Assembly: GCF_021869535.1 (NCBI RefSeq)
Contig: NW_026262581.1
Coordinates: 121,734,771-121,798,770, forward strand
Length of the DNA: 64,000 bases
From: Mytilus californianus
Lineage: Eukaryota > Mollusca > Bivalvia > Mytilida > Mytilidae
Reading direction: 5' to 3'
Positions 35,836 to 48,109 of the stretch are shown in pieces. Below the pieces are notes generated by a model that saw only the letters and a list, made by a program, of their open reading frames with translations, was not told the origin of the DNA and searched no databases. The translations under genes were made by a program, and so were the position numbers. How positions within the stretch are numbered: position 1 is the stretch's first letter; each line of letters starts with the position of its first letter.

Positions 35836-38800
35836 AGCGCATGTAAAACATTGAAAATCTACTGATACAATGAAGTTGTTGAATTTACTGCTATAGCGAT
35901 GTTGCTTTTTTTCCAAAACAATAATTAATACAGATGAATAAATATATAATAGATAACAGGGTTTTCAGATTCTGTCTCAGAAAACATAATAAAAAGACCC
36001 AATTATGTTTTATTGCAATTAGTTAAGGTATCTACAAAAAGAACATAAATTATAACCAATATACAAATTACAAGAATCGATATCTTAAACACGAATGAAA
36101 GCTTGTAGTAAGCTGATGTAATAAGGTTTTAAGAAAATATATTTATTTTTTTAGATATTAAAGCATTTATATCCGTGGAAATTTCCTCCGCTGAAATGTT
36201 TATAATAAAAGGGATATAATCCAATCCCGATAATGGAGTAAGAAATTTACTTTAGAGTTGTTATTCCTGGGTTACAAGCTTACAAATAACATCACAATAT
36301 GTTGGATGTAGACGTGTTTCCGCACATGTAAGTCATTTGATTAGTTCGATTAATTACTTTAAGTAAGTTTGTCGCCTTTTGTGATATGAAATCAATAGAT
36401 TTCTGTCACAGATGTTGTAAAACCTGTAAGAAACAAGATTAGGTTTAAATTTTGAACATGAGTTATGGATCTTGCATCATCACTGTTTTCTTTCAATCTT
36501 TCAGGCGAATGTCAACGCTGTCTTCCCCTCATCATGTGGGTAGTACAAGGTAAGCTGGATTTATTATATTGATTTGACATCAGCATTATTTATAGGCTAG
36601 AAGACACAGCGATGTTAAGAGTACAATACAAAGACAAGTTAGTACACTTTTTTGAATGATGTAAGTCATTCCGAAGAAATGTTAAAAAAGGTTTTATACC
36701 GTTTCCTTTGCATTTATCTGTATGGATAAAGTTTGATAAAATATGAAGTCTTGCACCCGTCTTCATTAAACTGATTAAAATATCTTTCCCTTCTGTTTTT
36801 CTTACTTTCCTGTGGTTACACTGACTGAGTTTAAAACTGAAATGTAGCAATTAAGATGTGCGTTAAAGAAATTACAAGCAACCCTTGCATAAAATGTACA
36901 AAACTTCAAATTCCTCTTTTGTCTAATCAATTATTGAGCAGTTTGAATGTCACATGGTGAAGGCTGTGTAAAAGGCCAATTTGACATTTGCTGATTCATC
37001 AACTCAAATCAATCAGTCAATTAATCAAGAGAAATAGGGAGAGAGTGAGAGATGGGGGAGAGAAAGATATATTAGCGAAAGGTATGAACTCCGTCTAGAT
37101 TTCGACAGAGCACAAAAAAGGTGTAATGCTTTTAATTTGAAAACAAACTTAATTAATATTTATAGATTTGTTTACATTTTTGAGTTGTTTGTTTTTTACC
37201 TTTGATTGATTATGTTGTATTCCGATTATTTACAGTATTATGTACTCCATATTTGAATGCAATACAAGAATAATGGTAAAACAATCTTATAAACGTTTAA
37301 ACTATTGATGTGAAGTCGGGCTATTTGTTAATCGTTGTTTCTTTTTCAAGAATCAACGCTTCTCAAGAAGTCACTCTAAAGGAGTTCAATTGTTCACTTT
37401 GTTCGAGTTAAGTTTGGATGCACTAATCAACTGATTTTTGTAATATAATGAAATAAGTTTAAAAAGTTACCTTTTGCAATTTTTATTTGCCGTCATTCGG
37501 AAGTCCCTCCTTGAAGTCTGTAATGTGCTACTGATATGAAGCACAACGACGAAAATCCAAAATCATTAGTTGAAAATAAAGTGTTTAGTTTATATAGATA
37601 TATCAATATATAATTCTTTAAGTTTTGGCACTTCTAAAGATTCTATACGTTGTATTTATAGAAGGAAAAAAGTGGTTTTCATCAAGCCAGCCAACATAAA
37701 TTGTAGAGTTAACGTTGGGAGTAAAGATGTGTACCTTTAAGTTCGATTCCCTGTTTTCTCTTTTAGTTCTTTTTAGTTTGCTTTTTTAGTTTTTCATACT
37801 TGGTATGGTTGTTGTTGATATTTTGGCAATTACAACGGATTTATTTCACATACTTGTATTTCATAAGAAAATGATTACATTTAATTTGTCAATTTTCCAC
37901 ATTTTATATATTAAAAGTAAATTCATCTCCTTAAATACATATGTTACATGTGTATATTCGCAAATTAATATATAAATGTAAATCGAGATTTGGTTTGAAT
38001 TTTGTTTCTTCCTAGAAATTTAGTAGCATACGTATGTGCAATATGCTTTATATTTATTGGAAATTTTAGCCAGAATTAGTGCGATTTTGTTCTAATACTT
38101 TTATGATTAAATCCACTAAGTTTGTATATTCTAAATAATTGTTTTAACTATTGCATCATTCAAATAATCAGTTGGTTATTTTATCTCACTGGTAATAGGG
38201 TTTACTAAAAACACCATATCGTCTGAGGTCAACTTCGTCTAAGAAAGATGCAACCGGCAAATCCTGTTAGTGCATCATGTCTAATTAAAATGATGCGATT
38301 GTCGAGGTACTTGGAGTTTGACTCAAATAGCATTCATAAGGTATGCGCAATTCCCAAAGCACGGTTGTCATTCGGTATATCGAGAAAAATGATCGCGAAA
38401 GAATAAGTAACGGTGGTCAAGTATTGCGATACGATCTTGAAAAGTCTGGTATGGGATCGTGAAGTAAATTTTATCGAGAAGACACATACAAGGTCAATAG
38501 ATAATCTAACTAATTGAATTATAAGTACAAATTTTGAAAAAAATTAAACTGTCTGTCAAAATCGGTCAACATTATGAACAGTATCTTAAAAAAATCAGTG
38601 TTTAAAATATCACCGTTTTTACAAAACTACAAAAGGCAGATTGCTCTTCAACATTTCACAAATTTGATAAATATCTTTTTTTAGCTAGAATTTCAATGGA
38701 AAATGATTTGATCCATATCATTTCCATAACCAGATATACTCTTTTACTATACGCTGATTTCTCACGTTATTTAAACGTTTTATGGGCTAAATGGACCCCT

Positions 38801-38930
38801 GCATCTTTGAACTTATGAAGTAATTGTGACTGCTTGAAATTTTTCAAACACCCGTCTTTATTCTTACGTACATAATCTAACCCTGCCAAAAAATATATTA
38901 ATTTTGTCATTTTAAAACAGTTATCAGAGC
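35836..38930. other. No recognised gene
   Basis: AT-rich unique DNA. A 45-bp stretch at 36506-36550 is flanked by TTTCTTTCAATCTTTCAG and GTAAGCTGG, so it could be a small exon, but nothing supports expression. 37036-37070 is a GA-rich tract. Confidence 0.45.
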
Positions 38931-38971
38931 AATCATAAGGAAGTCATCCCATTAGAATATTCATCCCTTAC

Positions 38972-39130
38972 CTCAACGTACTGACCAACTTCCAAGCAAG
39001 GACTGAAGCTCATAAACTCGGCAATCAAACGCAGGACTTCTGGAAAGTCCGGAGAGCCGACAACCTTGCTTCGGAAGTTGCGTACTGACGTAGATTTTAT
39101 GCCCAACAAACGCACAAATGACGTCAAATA
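38972..39130 (-). promoter_or_regulatory. Candidate promoter / first exon with CRE sites (minus strand)
   Basis: A CpG-richer patch in AT-rich DNA. It has a perfect CRE (TGACGTCA, 39119-39126), further ACGTCA copies at 39132 and near 39085, and a splice-donor match (GTTGAG|GTAAGG) at 38972/38971 on the minus strand. An open frame runs through it (SPDFPEVLRLIAEFMSFSPC) but has no upstream ATG; the first in-frame ATG is at the M of EFMSFSP. It could be a 5' exon of a gene continuing to lower coordinates. No downstream exon was recognised. Confidence 0.25.
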
Positions 39131-39744
39131 ACGTCAGATAAAAAACACTTGACGGAAAGACAACGATTGGAATCAAGCGTAATCTCCGGGGATTCCAAAT
39201 TTGTGGCTTGTGAAACTGTTGAAAAAACTCAGTTTTTTTTTTAAATTAACAAATTATGAACTTTATCTTTATGAGCTAGAATTTCAACAACAATTTATAT
39301 TTAGGTGTATTATGAAATCCGTATTGATTCCCAGAGTAGAATTTCTGTTTAGAAATAGTTACTGTATTGAAAAAACAAATCACAAATTTGAAGAAACTTT
39401 TTCTTTTCTAGGATTTGATCGTAATTAAACTAAGTGTATTATACTATTATTAATTGATTATCAGTGTCCAAATTCCGGTAAAAACTGAGTTTGTATAACA
39501 AAACTTGAAAAAAATCTTTTTGTGTTACAATTTATATGTCATTTTGAATCGATTCCCAGTGTCAAGAATTATCCATTGCTGCCATTTTCGAAATGACCCG
39601 TCATATTGTATGAACAATTTCATAATGAAATTTTATATATAAATAGAACATATCTCGAAATTATTCCTGGTTTAAACGTTTCCAAGCCAAGCAATGCTTA
39701 AATGACGGCGGTGAGAACAGTGAATGATACGATTAAAAGAGATG

Positions 39745-39935
39745 CGAAAGATACCAAAGGGACATTTAAACTCATAAGTCGAAAACACTGACAGCGCCAT
39801 GGCAATAGATGAAAAACGAACTAAAGACAAACAGTATACAAAACACAACATAGAAAACTAAATACTTACAACAGTATACAAAACACAACATAGAAAACTA
39901 AAGACCGAGCTTCACGAACCCCACCAAAAACCACT
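39745..39935 (-). repeat. RT retroelement tail, minus strand
   Basis: Complementary tail blocks (GATACCAAAGGGACATTTAA, CATAAGTCGAAAACACTGAC, GCGCCATGGCAATAG), with a ~36-bp internal duplication of ACAGTATACAAAACACAACA. Confidence 0.7.
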
Positions 39936-40059
39936 TTGCTCCTCTCTTGTATATGGCTTCAATAAGAATTGATGTTAGGTGTATGATATAAGTCTTTTCT
40001 GCATTTTAAAACAAGCTGTTGACAATAATTGCTACAACAAGTCGTTCATTGGCTAGCCA

Positions 40060-40215
40060 CAAAACCAGGTTCAACCCACCATTTTTTTCTTAAAATGTCC
40101 TGTACCAAGTCAGGAAAATGGCCATTGTTATATTATAGTTCGTTTCTGTGTGTGCTACATTTTAATGTTGTGTTTCTGTTGTGTCGTAGTTCTCCTCTTA
40201 TATGTGATGTGTTTC
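40060..40215 (+). repeat. Dispersed repeat, CTGTACCAAGTCAGG family, copy 1
   Basis: Shares ACCACCATTTT..TAA-type start, CTGTACCAAGTCAG and a T-rich middle with 47785-47965 and, inverted, 49825-50005. It is the most diverged copy. Confidence 0.5.
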
Positions 40216-40229
40216 CCTCAGTTTAAGTT

Positions 40230-43200
40230 TGCTTTTTTCTCAATCGATTTATGAATTTCGAACAGCGGTATACTACTGTTGTCTTTATTTATCTTATTTT
40301 TCTGGATAATAAGTGACAAGTCAATCTTACATGATTTTTCTAATAATCCAAACAAGTTACAGACACTGTCAAAATTAATATCAGAAGTACAAATTTATAA
40401 TAAAAAGTACAACGAACCGTTGTAATTTTTTCCTTTAGAGACTTCAAGCGTGTTTTGTTTTGCACATATACCAAATAACTAACGAGAAATGCGACATATT
40501 ATCAGTAATAAAATCCGCTGGGGCATTTTGTCTGGGCATAAATCGTCGTAGCGGATGTAAATCAAAGTACTGAAGTACTGAACATCGGATGACCGCAAGT
40601 TCTTGTGGATGGTCACAAGCACTTGTCTCAGAAAAAAAATCACATCTGTATACCTGAAAGTGAGGTTAATGTACAAAGATATATTTTTCTCTGAGACAAG
40701 TTCGTGCGTGGATAATGAATAAATGACAGGGAATTCAACGTCACCGTAATAACTATTATATTGTAGTGATACAAATCAGTATACTCTGGTTTGGTGTTAT
40801 ATATTATATTAATGTTTGTATATAACAGTTACATGTATAAAATATAATTTTCATCCATTTGTATATCATTCTATTTTACTATTCTAATAATAGTGCAGTG
40901 CAAGTGCATGGTGGACACTCTTCTGTAATAATAAGATTTTTCTAATAGATTGGATTTGAGCAGGCATTCATATTTTCCCGCAAAACGTTCTTGAGATATT
41001 CTTCCGCATGCGTTAACACAATTTTTCTGTACGTGTGCATAGATATTATCAATGATTTTTTACTTATATATATATATATATTTCTAACGACAAAACATTT
41101 TCATATTATTAATTTATGTTCTAAACAAAAATATTTTATGAGTATTCATTTAAGAAATGAATTTATAACAAGCGATAAGGAATGCTATTTTGCACTCGAT
41201 AATGTCCGCGTATTAAAATAGATCGGTTACCAGTCAAACACGAAAGTTACGCAAGTAGAAATCTCGTCGGCAACATCACATCGGAATGCCCTCACGGTCA
41301 TCGCGATGTAAAAATTCTCTGATATAACTGATGGTAATGCAGCTATAATGTGTTTTTACTTCACTGCAGCCTTTTTTCTTTACAATAAATAAAATTTTGG
41401 TTTACACAACATCATATGTATATGTTATTAAACGGTAATCTACGTTTGATCGTACCTGTAATAAACCCAAATGGCATTGCTAATCGACGATTATCGGTAA
41501 ATTACGATTCGAGTCAAATTATCAATTAATTGAATGTGAAGTTTTGTGCAGTTGTGTACAGCAAAATATCATGGGATCGCCTGTTACAGAAAACAAGAAA
41601 CGAATTTATGGGAAATGTCAAAAATTAATTAAGCGGGAATAGTGGCGATGAAATATTCATTGACATTGTATTTCCAACTAGATACCAAATTAAGCAACAA
41701 ATAAGAAACCTGAAAACCATAGAATCCGATGAAGTACTTGTTTTGAATGCATTGAAATACTCTAGAAAACCTATTTATTTTATCGACATTATTATTTTAT
41801 TTCTGATTACTACACACAAGAAGTATTTGATATAAAACATAAGGTATATGGATTCTAAATTTCTGCTATATCCAAACTCAAAAGTTTAAAGTCGTGTTCG
41901 AAAACAACATATAGTACATAAAAACAACATATTGTACATAAAAACAACATATAGTACATAAAAACAACATATAATACATAAAAACCTTACAACAGACCAA
42001 ACCCCACCATTCCGACAAAATAGACTTACACATTTTATTTTGCTTTTCATTAATCCCCCGAAGACTGCTTTAAATATTGGGAGCCAACAAATTCACCTTA
42101 CCGGCAAATAAACAAAGCATTGACTTTATATGACGTCATTCTGTGGTCTCGAGAGTCAGTCAATTTCCGTAAATTTAGGTTGGAAAATAAGACAGACTTA
42201 TCTCACTGGTGATCTTCCTAGAATAAATATTTTAAAAGAAGACATGAAAATGCTCTTAGGATACACAAGATATTCTAGATGTGAAAATGCTTCCAAGGTA
42301 CTCTATATTGTTATCCATCACAGAACTAACGTACTCTATATTTATGTTGCCCATAATTTATAAAACGTCTCAGACAGTGAAATAAAACTAGAATCCCGTT
42401 TCTAAGAAAACTCCTACCACCACATTCATATATATGTAGGATGTTACTCTAGGGGCTTTACTTAACTGCATTAATCAAAGTGTTACTGACACACTTGCTT
42501 TATACACGATGTTGTGCTTTTGTTCAGGATTATTCTATTTTTGTTATGTTATTCATTATAAGATTTTTTATCGTTTGATTTCATTGAATCTATTTAACTA
42601 AATATTTATAATAAAATATCATAAAAGATCCTTAAATCAAGATCAGACAGTTGTCACCTGCTATCGTCAATGCCGGGACCTTTTTATAGAATGAGTAAAT
42701 AGAATTAATACAGTCGATCAATCAAAGTGACATATTCATTCATCAGCATAGAGTTCTCAGACTTATGAATAATAAATAAAAAAAAACGAAAGTTTATTAT
42801 AACAATTATGCCTTAATTTTATTCCGATACATGGATTTGCTGTCAATGAGAACGAAAAACCTTCACCGAGGCCACAGTTTTTAGCAATTCATTTCTTCTC
42901 TTTTTTTGCCTTGTCAAAACCTTTTCTGTGGTTGTAGATAGCTTTCTTTGATTCATTGAAAATAACTCGCCTTTTCGTTTAGAATATTTGCTACAGTACA
43001 GCAAATCTTTACGTGTAAAACCCTACAGTTCAAATTGTTGATTATTGATGTAATTAAGGCATCCCACATTCACCAGTAATAGATATCAATATAGACGTAG
43101 GTCCCAAATTAACGCTATATTTCATTCCTTTAAGACTTTTATTGACAGTCATGTCCAGTTATAAATATTCAGTAAAGGCAATAAACATTGCCTTCAAATG

Positions 43201-43400
43201 TTAAGATTTGTATCTCGGGTTTATCCCACATGCTTTAATCTAATCACCTTTTACTTCGAGGCTGTAATTATAATAAATTACATGAATATCAAATCTAAAT
43301 CGGGATATGTTGATACTTCTTTGATCCACCTTTGAAAAAAAGCCTTTCAACCATAAATTTCAAGATCTATAGTATGCTTTTATTTTGAGTATGTTATGAT
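40230..43400. other. No recognised gene
   Basis: Unique AT-rich DNA. Four units of a ~20-bp repeat (AAAAACAACATATAGTACAT) at 41906-41985, a (TA)n tract at 41065-41081, and three GATTACGG/TTACGATT-like short motifs near 41480. Short frames here lack coding character. Confidence 0.5.
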
Positions 43401-43421
43401 GCAAGAACTACAAAAAGTGTG

Positions 43422-43652
43422 TTGGTCTATTTAGTTCATCTACAGCTACATGTTTCACTAGCCTGTTAGCTCTGAGGTTGTGAGTTCGAACCCCACACGT
43501 AAGACTCCGATCTAAATCGAGAAGAATTGCCAGTTTTCCTGCCGAAGGTCGGTGGCTTTTCCAGGTATACCGGCTACCTCCACCAATTAAAAGTGGTCGC
43601 CATGATATAGTCAAAGTCGCTTAAAGTGGCGTTAAACACCAAATAACTATCT
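43422..43652 (+). repeat. SINE (tRNA-derived, Meta-type), copy 1
   Basis: Begins with a tRNA-like part whose box B is GGTTGTGAGTTCGAACCC. It continues through GAATTGCCAGTTTTCCTG and CCGGCTACCTCCACCAAT, and ends CTTAAAGTGGCGTTAAACACC. A long imperfect target duplication flanks it (AACTACAAAAAGTGTG before, AACTACAAAAGTATGTG after). Confidence 0.8.
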
Positions 43653-43659
43653 AACTACA

Positions 43660-45340
43660 AAAGTATGTGAATGAACTTTTCCAGATATCGATTTTTAGAC
43701 ATATGGTCCTTTCAATTGTCGAAGATTGTGTGTTGCACTCTAGATGTTTTTGGATTTGTCGTTGGGTTTCCGTCTCATTTAAGTTAACCACACATCTCCT
43801 TTTATTCATAACAAGAATAGTTCATTGTTGGGAACCTATATATCTTGCTATTTATAGTTGAAAACAATAAAATTTGGTCACTAAATATGTTTGATAAATA
43901 GAATAACTGTACGCTACTTAATGTTAATCACATACAGTATTCGCTTCTGAAAAAGTAAAAGGAAATACCATAAATAATAAAAATCGCACGAAACACGAAT
44001 ACTACTTTCCGTAAAAGGTCAGTATAATTTAAATGAGTTATACGCTATCATCTAGTTTTCATTAATCAACCCAGAAAAAAAGTTTGAAGTAAATGATCTT
44101 ACAGAACTCGAAAGATTCGGTAACCTTCTTTGTCTATTCGATTACTTAAGATGTCAATTATTTGACACTCTCATCAAGTTTCTATTTCGACTTTAATTAT
44201 GAATTTGTTCCCCTGCGAATTGGTTGAATCATTTAAATTTTAGCTTGATGTAAATTCGACAATGGTTTTCAGATAGTTTTAAACATCGGTAATGGTTGGC
44301 ATTACAAGACAGATTCTATTGGTTTTAAATAAGTACTGAACCACGGTGTGATTCCATCCTGAATTAATGTTCTTGTTAACAAAGCTTTGAAATTATTTCA
44401 AAGTTAACGAAATATCATTAAAGTAAATTGTATGGTGAAATGAATTGTTGTATTGCAGAGAAGTCTATTTCTGTGGATCATTAGTACTCAAGTTCTGTTA
44501 TTATCCAGACCTTGCATTGGCCTTTGATTCTTGGGGAAGCGGGAATCGATACTGAATAACACAATTATTTAGAATAGTAATTTATATCTTACTTAGTTTT
44601 TATTTGTGTTTTGCTACATTTGTTTTACAGCTAATGCCGTATATATACTTTTCAATGTGCGTCATACCATTCGTGGGAACGATTATTGTTTTTGTTTGAA
44701 ATAACAGCAAATCAGACAAGCAAAATAAAACGTTGATCTAATCGTGCCAGTACACGCTACAACTTAAAAAGATATATATATACACATTATCATTGTCGTA
44801 GCATTTAAAAATAAAACTAACTCATGACGCATATATAGACAATTTCCTATTTCTATGAAAGACACTACAGATTACCTCTAAAATATCTTTCACAGAAATT
44901 CCGTTCTTTTAGTCCGCCTGGCGTCCATCGTCTATCTTCGTTATCGTTCATCGACTGTGACTATACACATTTTCACCCTTTTCTCTTAAAAAAAATCCTC
45001 CCATCCAAGGACCATCCTGAAGCGGAACTTTTTTTCCAGCCACTGGGACACAGTCACCTACACGAAGTTTTCTATGATCATAGCACAGCCTCCGGATACC
45101 CATAAATGGAAAGGTTAAACATAGTTTTAACATGCATATGAGGGTTGAGCGCTCACAGACATGTGCTTGTTTCAAGTAAGGAGACTATAATCCAGTGCTT
45201 GTCGTTGGTTCATGTCTGTCATATTTTTTTTACGTAAATTGTATTGTTAAAAGTTAAGCCGTAAGTTTTCTGGTTTGAATTGTTTCACATTTTGTCGGAG
45301 CCTTTTATTGCTGATTATACGTTGTGGGATTTGCTTATTG
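43660..45340. other. No firm gene; one open patch
   Basis: 43725-43815 is a short dispersed repeat (see 28185). On the minus strand 45175-44948 reads as an open frame with a protein-like composition (FPFMGIRRLCYDHRKLRVGD, GKKVPLQDGPWMGGFF). There is no recognised family and no clear exon borders, so it is left as a possible exon or a decayed fragment. Confidence 0.4.
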
Positions 45341-45344
45341 TTAA

Positions 45345-45690
45345 AGGCAGTACGGTGACCTATAATTGCTTACATCCACGTCGTTTGAACTCTGGGGCCT
45401 CAATGGCCGTGTGGTATAAGTAGTTTGCCTACAGCGTTACTAGCCTGTCAACACTGAGGTTGTGAGTTCAACCTCGCACTGGCAGATGCGTTGGACTGCA
45501 ATCTTAATTTACTAGGTTTTCTGTCGTTTGTGGGGGTTCTCTCCCGGTATTCCGGCTTCTATCACCAATAGAAACTGACCACTCTGTTATGAGTGCTGAA
45601 AGAGGCGTTAAACAACACCAATTAATCAATGTGAACTCTTGTTAGGTGTCTCATTGGTAATCATACCACATATCCTTACCTACGGCCTTA
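45345..45690 (+). repeat. Short dispersed repeat split by a SINE
   Basis: The first part is GTACGGTGACCTATAATTGC, TTACATCCACGTCGTTTGAAC. The second part resumes after the SINE with CTTGTTAGGTGTCTCATTGG. The uninterrupted form is visible at 31455-31580. Confidence 0.7.
45394..45631 (+). repeat. SINE (Meta-type), copy 2, inside another repeat
   Basis: Box B is GGTTGTGAGTTCAACC. The body contains TCCCGGTATTCCGGCTTCTA, and the end is AAAGAGGCGTTAAACAACACC with an AATTAATCAAT tail. The exact 8-bp duplication TGAACTCT flanks it (45386-45393 and 45632-45639), and the split repeat gives the empty-site sequence. Confidence 0.85.
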
Positions 45691-46620
45691 ACCCTGTGTC
45701 TCATCCACCCAGTCAGTTGTTGGATTTCCTGCTGTGGTAGCTGTCTTTATTTCCGATACAATGCTGCTTTCAACTGACGCTATTTTTGAAGAGGAGGTTT
45801 GACTGCTGGTAAACGGTCTTACATTTCCCAAACATACTTAATCGGATTTAAATCTGGGCTCATGGATGGCCATGGAAGAGAAATCACGGCTTCACCTTAA
45901 AGTTAGACGGTCATGGCCCTTAAACGATGTGGCTTGACGTTGTCATCCATAAACACAGGTCTTGCAGATAGTGGATAGTTGTCAAAATTGGGGACAACAG
46001 CTGGCTGGAGATCTTCTTTGGTGTATAAACACCTGTTAGATTTCTTCGTATGATCACCAAGTCAAACTTACAATCATGAGAGATGCACCCCATATCATTG
46101 CAGAGCTTCTGCCGTAAAGGACAGTTGGTTCGATGTTCCTTGTGGTACGTGCCGTATTTTTCTGTCTCCAAACTCTCATTCGTCCATCTGTTGCATGCAG
46201 CAGAAACCGGCTCTCGTCTGACCAATGGATCCTGCGCGAGGTCCTTAAGTTCCAACCACGTCGTGGTTAAACACCATGCCAAACGCAATCGTTGGTGTCG
46301 ATCAGATAACATGGGACATCTGATTACTTTTCTTGACTTCAGTCCTGCTGGTTGCAACCGGTTCCTCACTGTTCTGGTTGATAGACGTCTATTAGATAAA
46401 CATTCCCTTGTAAGAACAGGACTAGTTGCAAATGCATTCGTTTAACCAGGCGATGCAGTGCCCTGTCTTTACGCTGCGATGTTACGGGTGGTATACCGGA
46501 TCTTGGCAAGTCTTTCATGGTGTTGGTTTGGATGTGTTTTCTCACAAGCCTGCTGACGACAGTATATTGATAGCCCATCTGACGTCGAATAGCTTTAAAG
46601 GACATCCTTGTTGACCGCAT
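45690..46620 (-). pseudogene. Tc1/mariner-type transposase, decayed
   Basis: From ATG 46620 the N-terminal DNA-binding part reads MSFKAIRRQMGYQYTVVSRL. The second frame (46369 on) has VRNRLQPAGLKSRK-type sequence, and later come VFMDDNVKPHRLRA (second catalytic Asp region, normally QHDNARPH) and WPSMSPDLNPI, the conserved segment before the third acidic residue. The C-terminal part (PPLQ, LPQQEIQQLTGWMRHRV) ends near 45690. Frame changes at about 46369 and 45920 and several stops make it dead. The family is a DD34E cut-and-paste transposase that acts on TA targets. Confidence 0.85.
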
Positions 46621-46892
46621 GCCGATAATTTGCCATCTTTGAACCCCCGATATTCGTCTTTATACCATGTTCACAAAGAATGAATACATTTTTCAAAACG
46701 CCAGACTAAAATACCCAAATTTGAAGAGTGGACATACTAAATTTTGGATATTGCATGGGAGGCGTGGTTCACGTGCATGATACCTCAATATCTTCATTAC
46801 CGGTCACACCTTTGTAAGGGAACAATGGTCTTGTAAAAATCATTATTTGCATTTAAATTGAAATTCGTGGTAATATGCTGTAATTCAAAAAA

Positions 46893-46925
46893 TTCAGGGG
46901 ATACTTAACTTTTGTCTTGGTGTAT
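46893..46925 (+). repeat. Probable right terminal repeat of the Tc1-type element
   Basis: GGGGATACTTAACTTTTGTC, TTGGTGTAT has the look of a Tc1-like end (ATACACCAAGACAAAAGTTA on the other strand) and lies 0.27 kb outside the transposase start. I found no matching left end; a SINE and another repeat lie there. Confidence 0.5.
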
Positions 46926-47480
46926 ATGTAAATATGAATTTGCGAGGCAGTGGTCTAGCTCCATATCAATTTAGACATTCCGACAGAAAACCTGTCCATA
47001 GTATGGACAAGGAAGAACAGAATCACTTATGATGTTTATGTTGTTATGTGTATTTCTAAAGACTATAAACAATTCAAATAAGACAAGTTATCCATTGTAT
47101 AAAAAACGACTTCTACTTGTGGCATAGATCATCACGTATATACAATTCATACTCAGAATAAGATTTATACCTTTTCTATCATCAGCAACTTTTAAAATTT
47201 GAGAAGGTACTGCTTGCTCTTCTGGAGCAATATAGTTTGTAAATAGTTGTTAAATCTTTAGTTTTTTTTAAATTGTTTTCTTGAATATTGTTTGTATTTT
47301 CGACCTTTTTCCTTTGAAGATGTTGTTGCTCTCTCTAATATATTTTGAATCCCTCTTTCGGTATTTTTTTTAATTTTCCATAGATTTTGTGCTTGTATAT
47401 AACACACATTTCTGTTGTCGCCACGTTCATGCACCATTCAATATTCCAGCAATAAATTAACCTTAGTTAAATTGTCACAA
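46926..47480. other. No recognised feature
   Basis: Unique AT-rich DNA between the Tc1 remnant and the next dispersed repeat. Confidence 0.5.
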
Positions 47481-47494
47481 CTTTTTGTAATTTT

Positions 47495-47615
47495 TGGTGT
47501 TCAATGCTCTTCAACTTCAAAACTAATTTGGTCCTCCAACAGCTTGGATTCTAGCTCCTCTGATGATTTTTGTGTTGACGAAATGCGCGCGTTTGACGTA
47601 ATAAATTGTGTGTCT
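47495..47615 (+). repeat. Dispersed repeat with CGCGCG core, copy 1 (degenerate)
   Basis: Shares TCAATGCTCTTCAACTTC and GACGAAA.GCGCGCG with the copies near 50.4 and 52.3 kb. It contains a decayed hammerhead. Confidence 0.65.
47553..47599 (+). ncRNA. Hammerhead ribozyme, second family, degenerate
   Basis: Keeps CTGATGA (47560-47566) and GAAA (47580-47583), but stem II has lost pairing (TTTTTGTGTTGAC), stem III is altered and stem I does not pair. It is almost certainly inactive. Confidence 0.5.
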
Positions 47616-47784
47616 TTGATCAGTTTAAACAAAATATATCATTTACAAGGCTTTTAATATTTATCAGGAAGGCGTGTAATGATAAATTTGTAGCTTAAGT
47701 GCTCGAACCCCCACGTACTATTTAAATGAATGAATATAAGGCGTACAATGATATTATATAGATGACGACTTTGCAAAGATAAAT

Positions 47785-47965
47785 TAATCCAGGTTTAATC
47801 CACCATTTTCTACATAAGGAAATGCCTGTACCAAGTCAGAAATATGACAGTTATTTTCGATTCGTTTGATGTGTTTGAGCTTTTGATTTTGCCATTTGAT
47901 AAGGGTCTTTCTGATTTGAATTTTCCTTGGAGTTCGGTATTTTTGTTATTTTACTTTTTAAATAT
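47785..47965 (+). repeat. Dispersed repeat, CTGTACCAAGTCAG family, copy 2
   Basis: Contains CCTGTACCAAGTCAGAAATA, GATTCGTTTGATGTGTTTG and TTTCCTTGGAGTTCGGTATT. Nearly the same sequence appears inverted at 49825-50005. Confidence 0.75.
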
Positions 47966-48109
47966 ATATATTCTGACAGAAAAGGCATCATCAAGGGAGA
48001 CCTTTATTCAAAATGTAGGTCACTGTTTCATATGAAGAAATACTGATAAAAAAGTAATATAAAACGTATAGTAAAATAATTAGCCAGCAAGATTCTCTAA
48101 AGGCTTCAC

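Noticed and set aside
36506-36550. 45-bp stretch with acceptor- and donor-like borders
   Set aside because: Borders this good arise often in T-rich intergenic DNA. There is no coding or comparative support.
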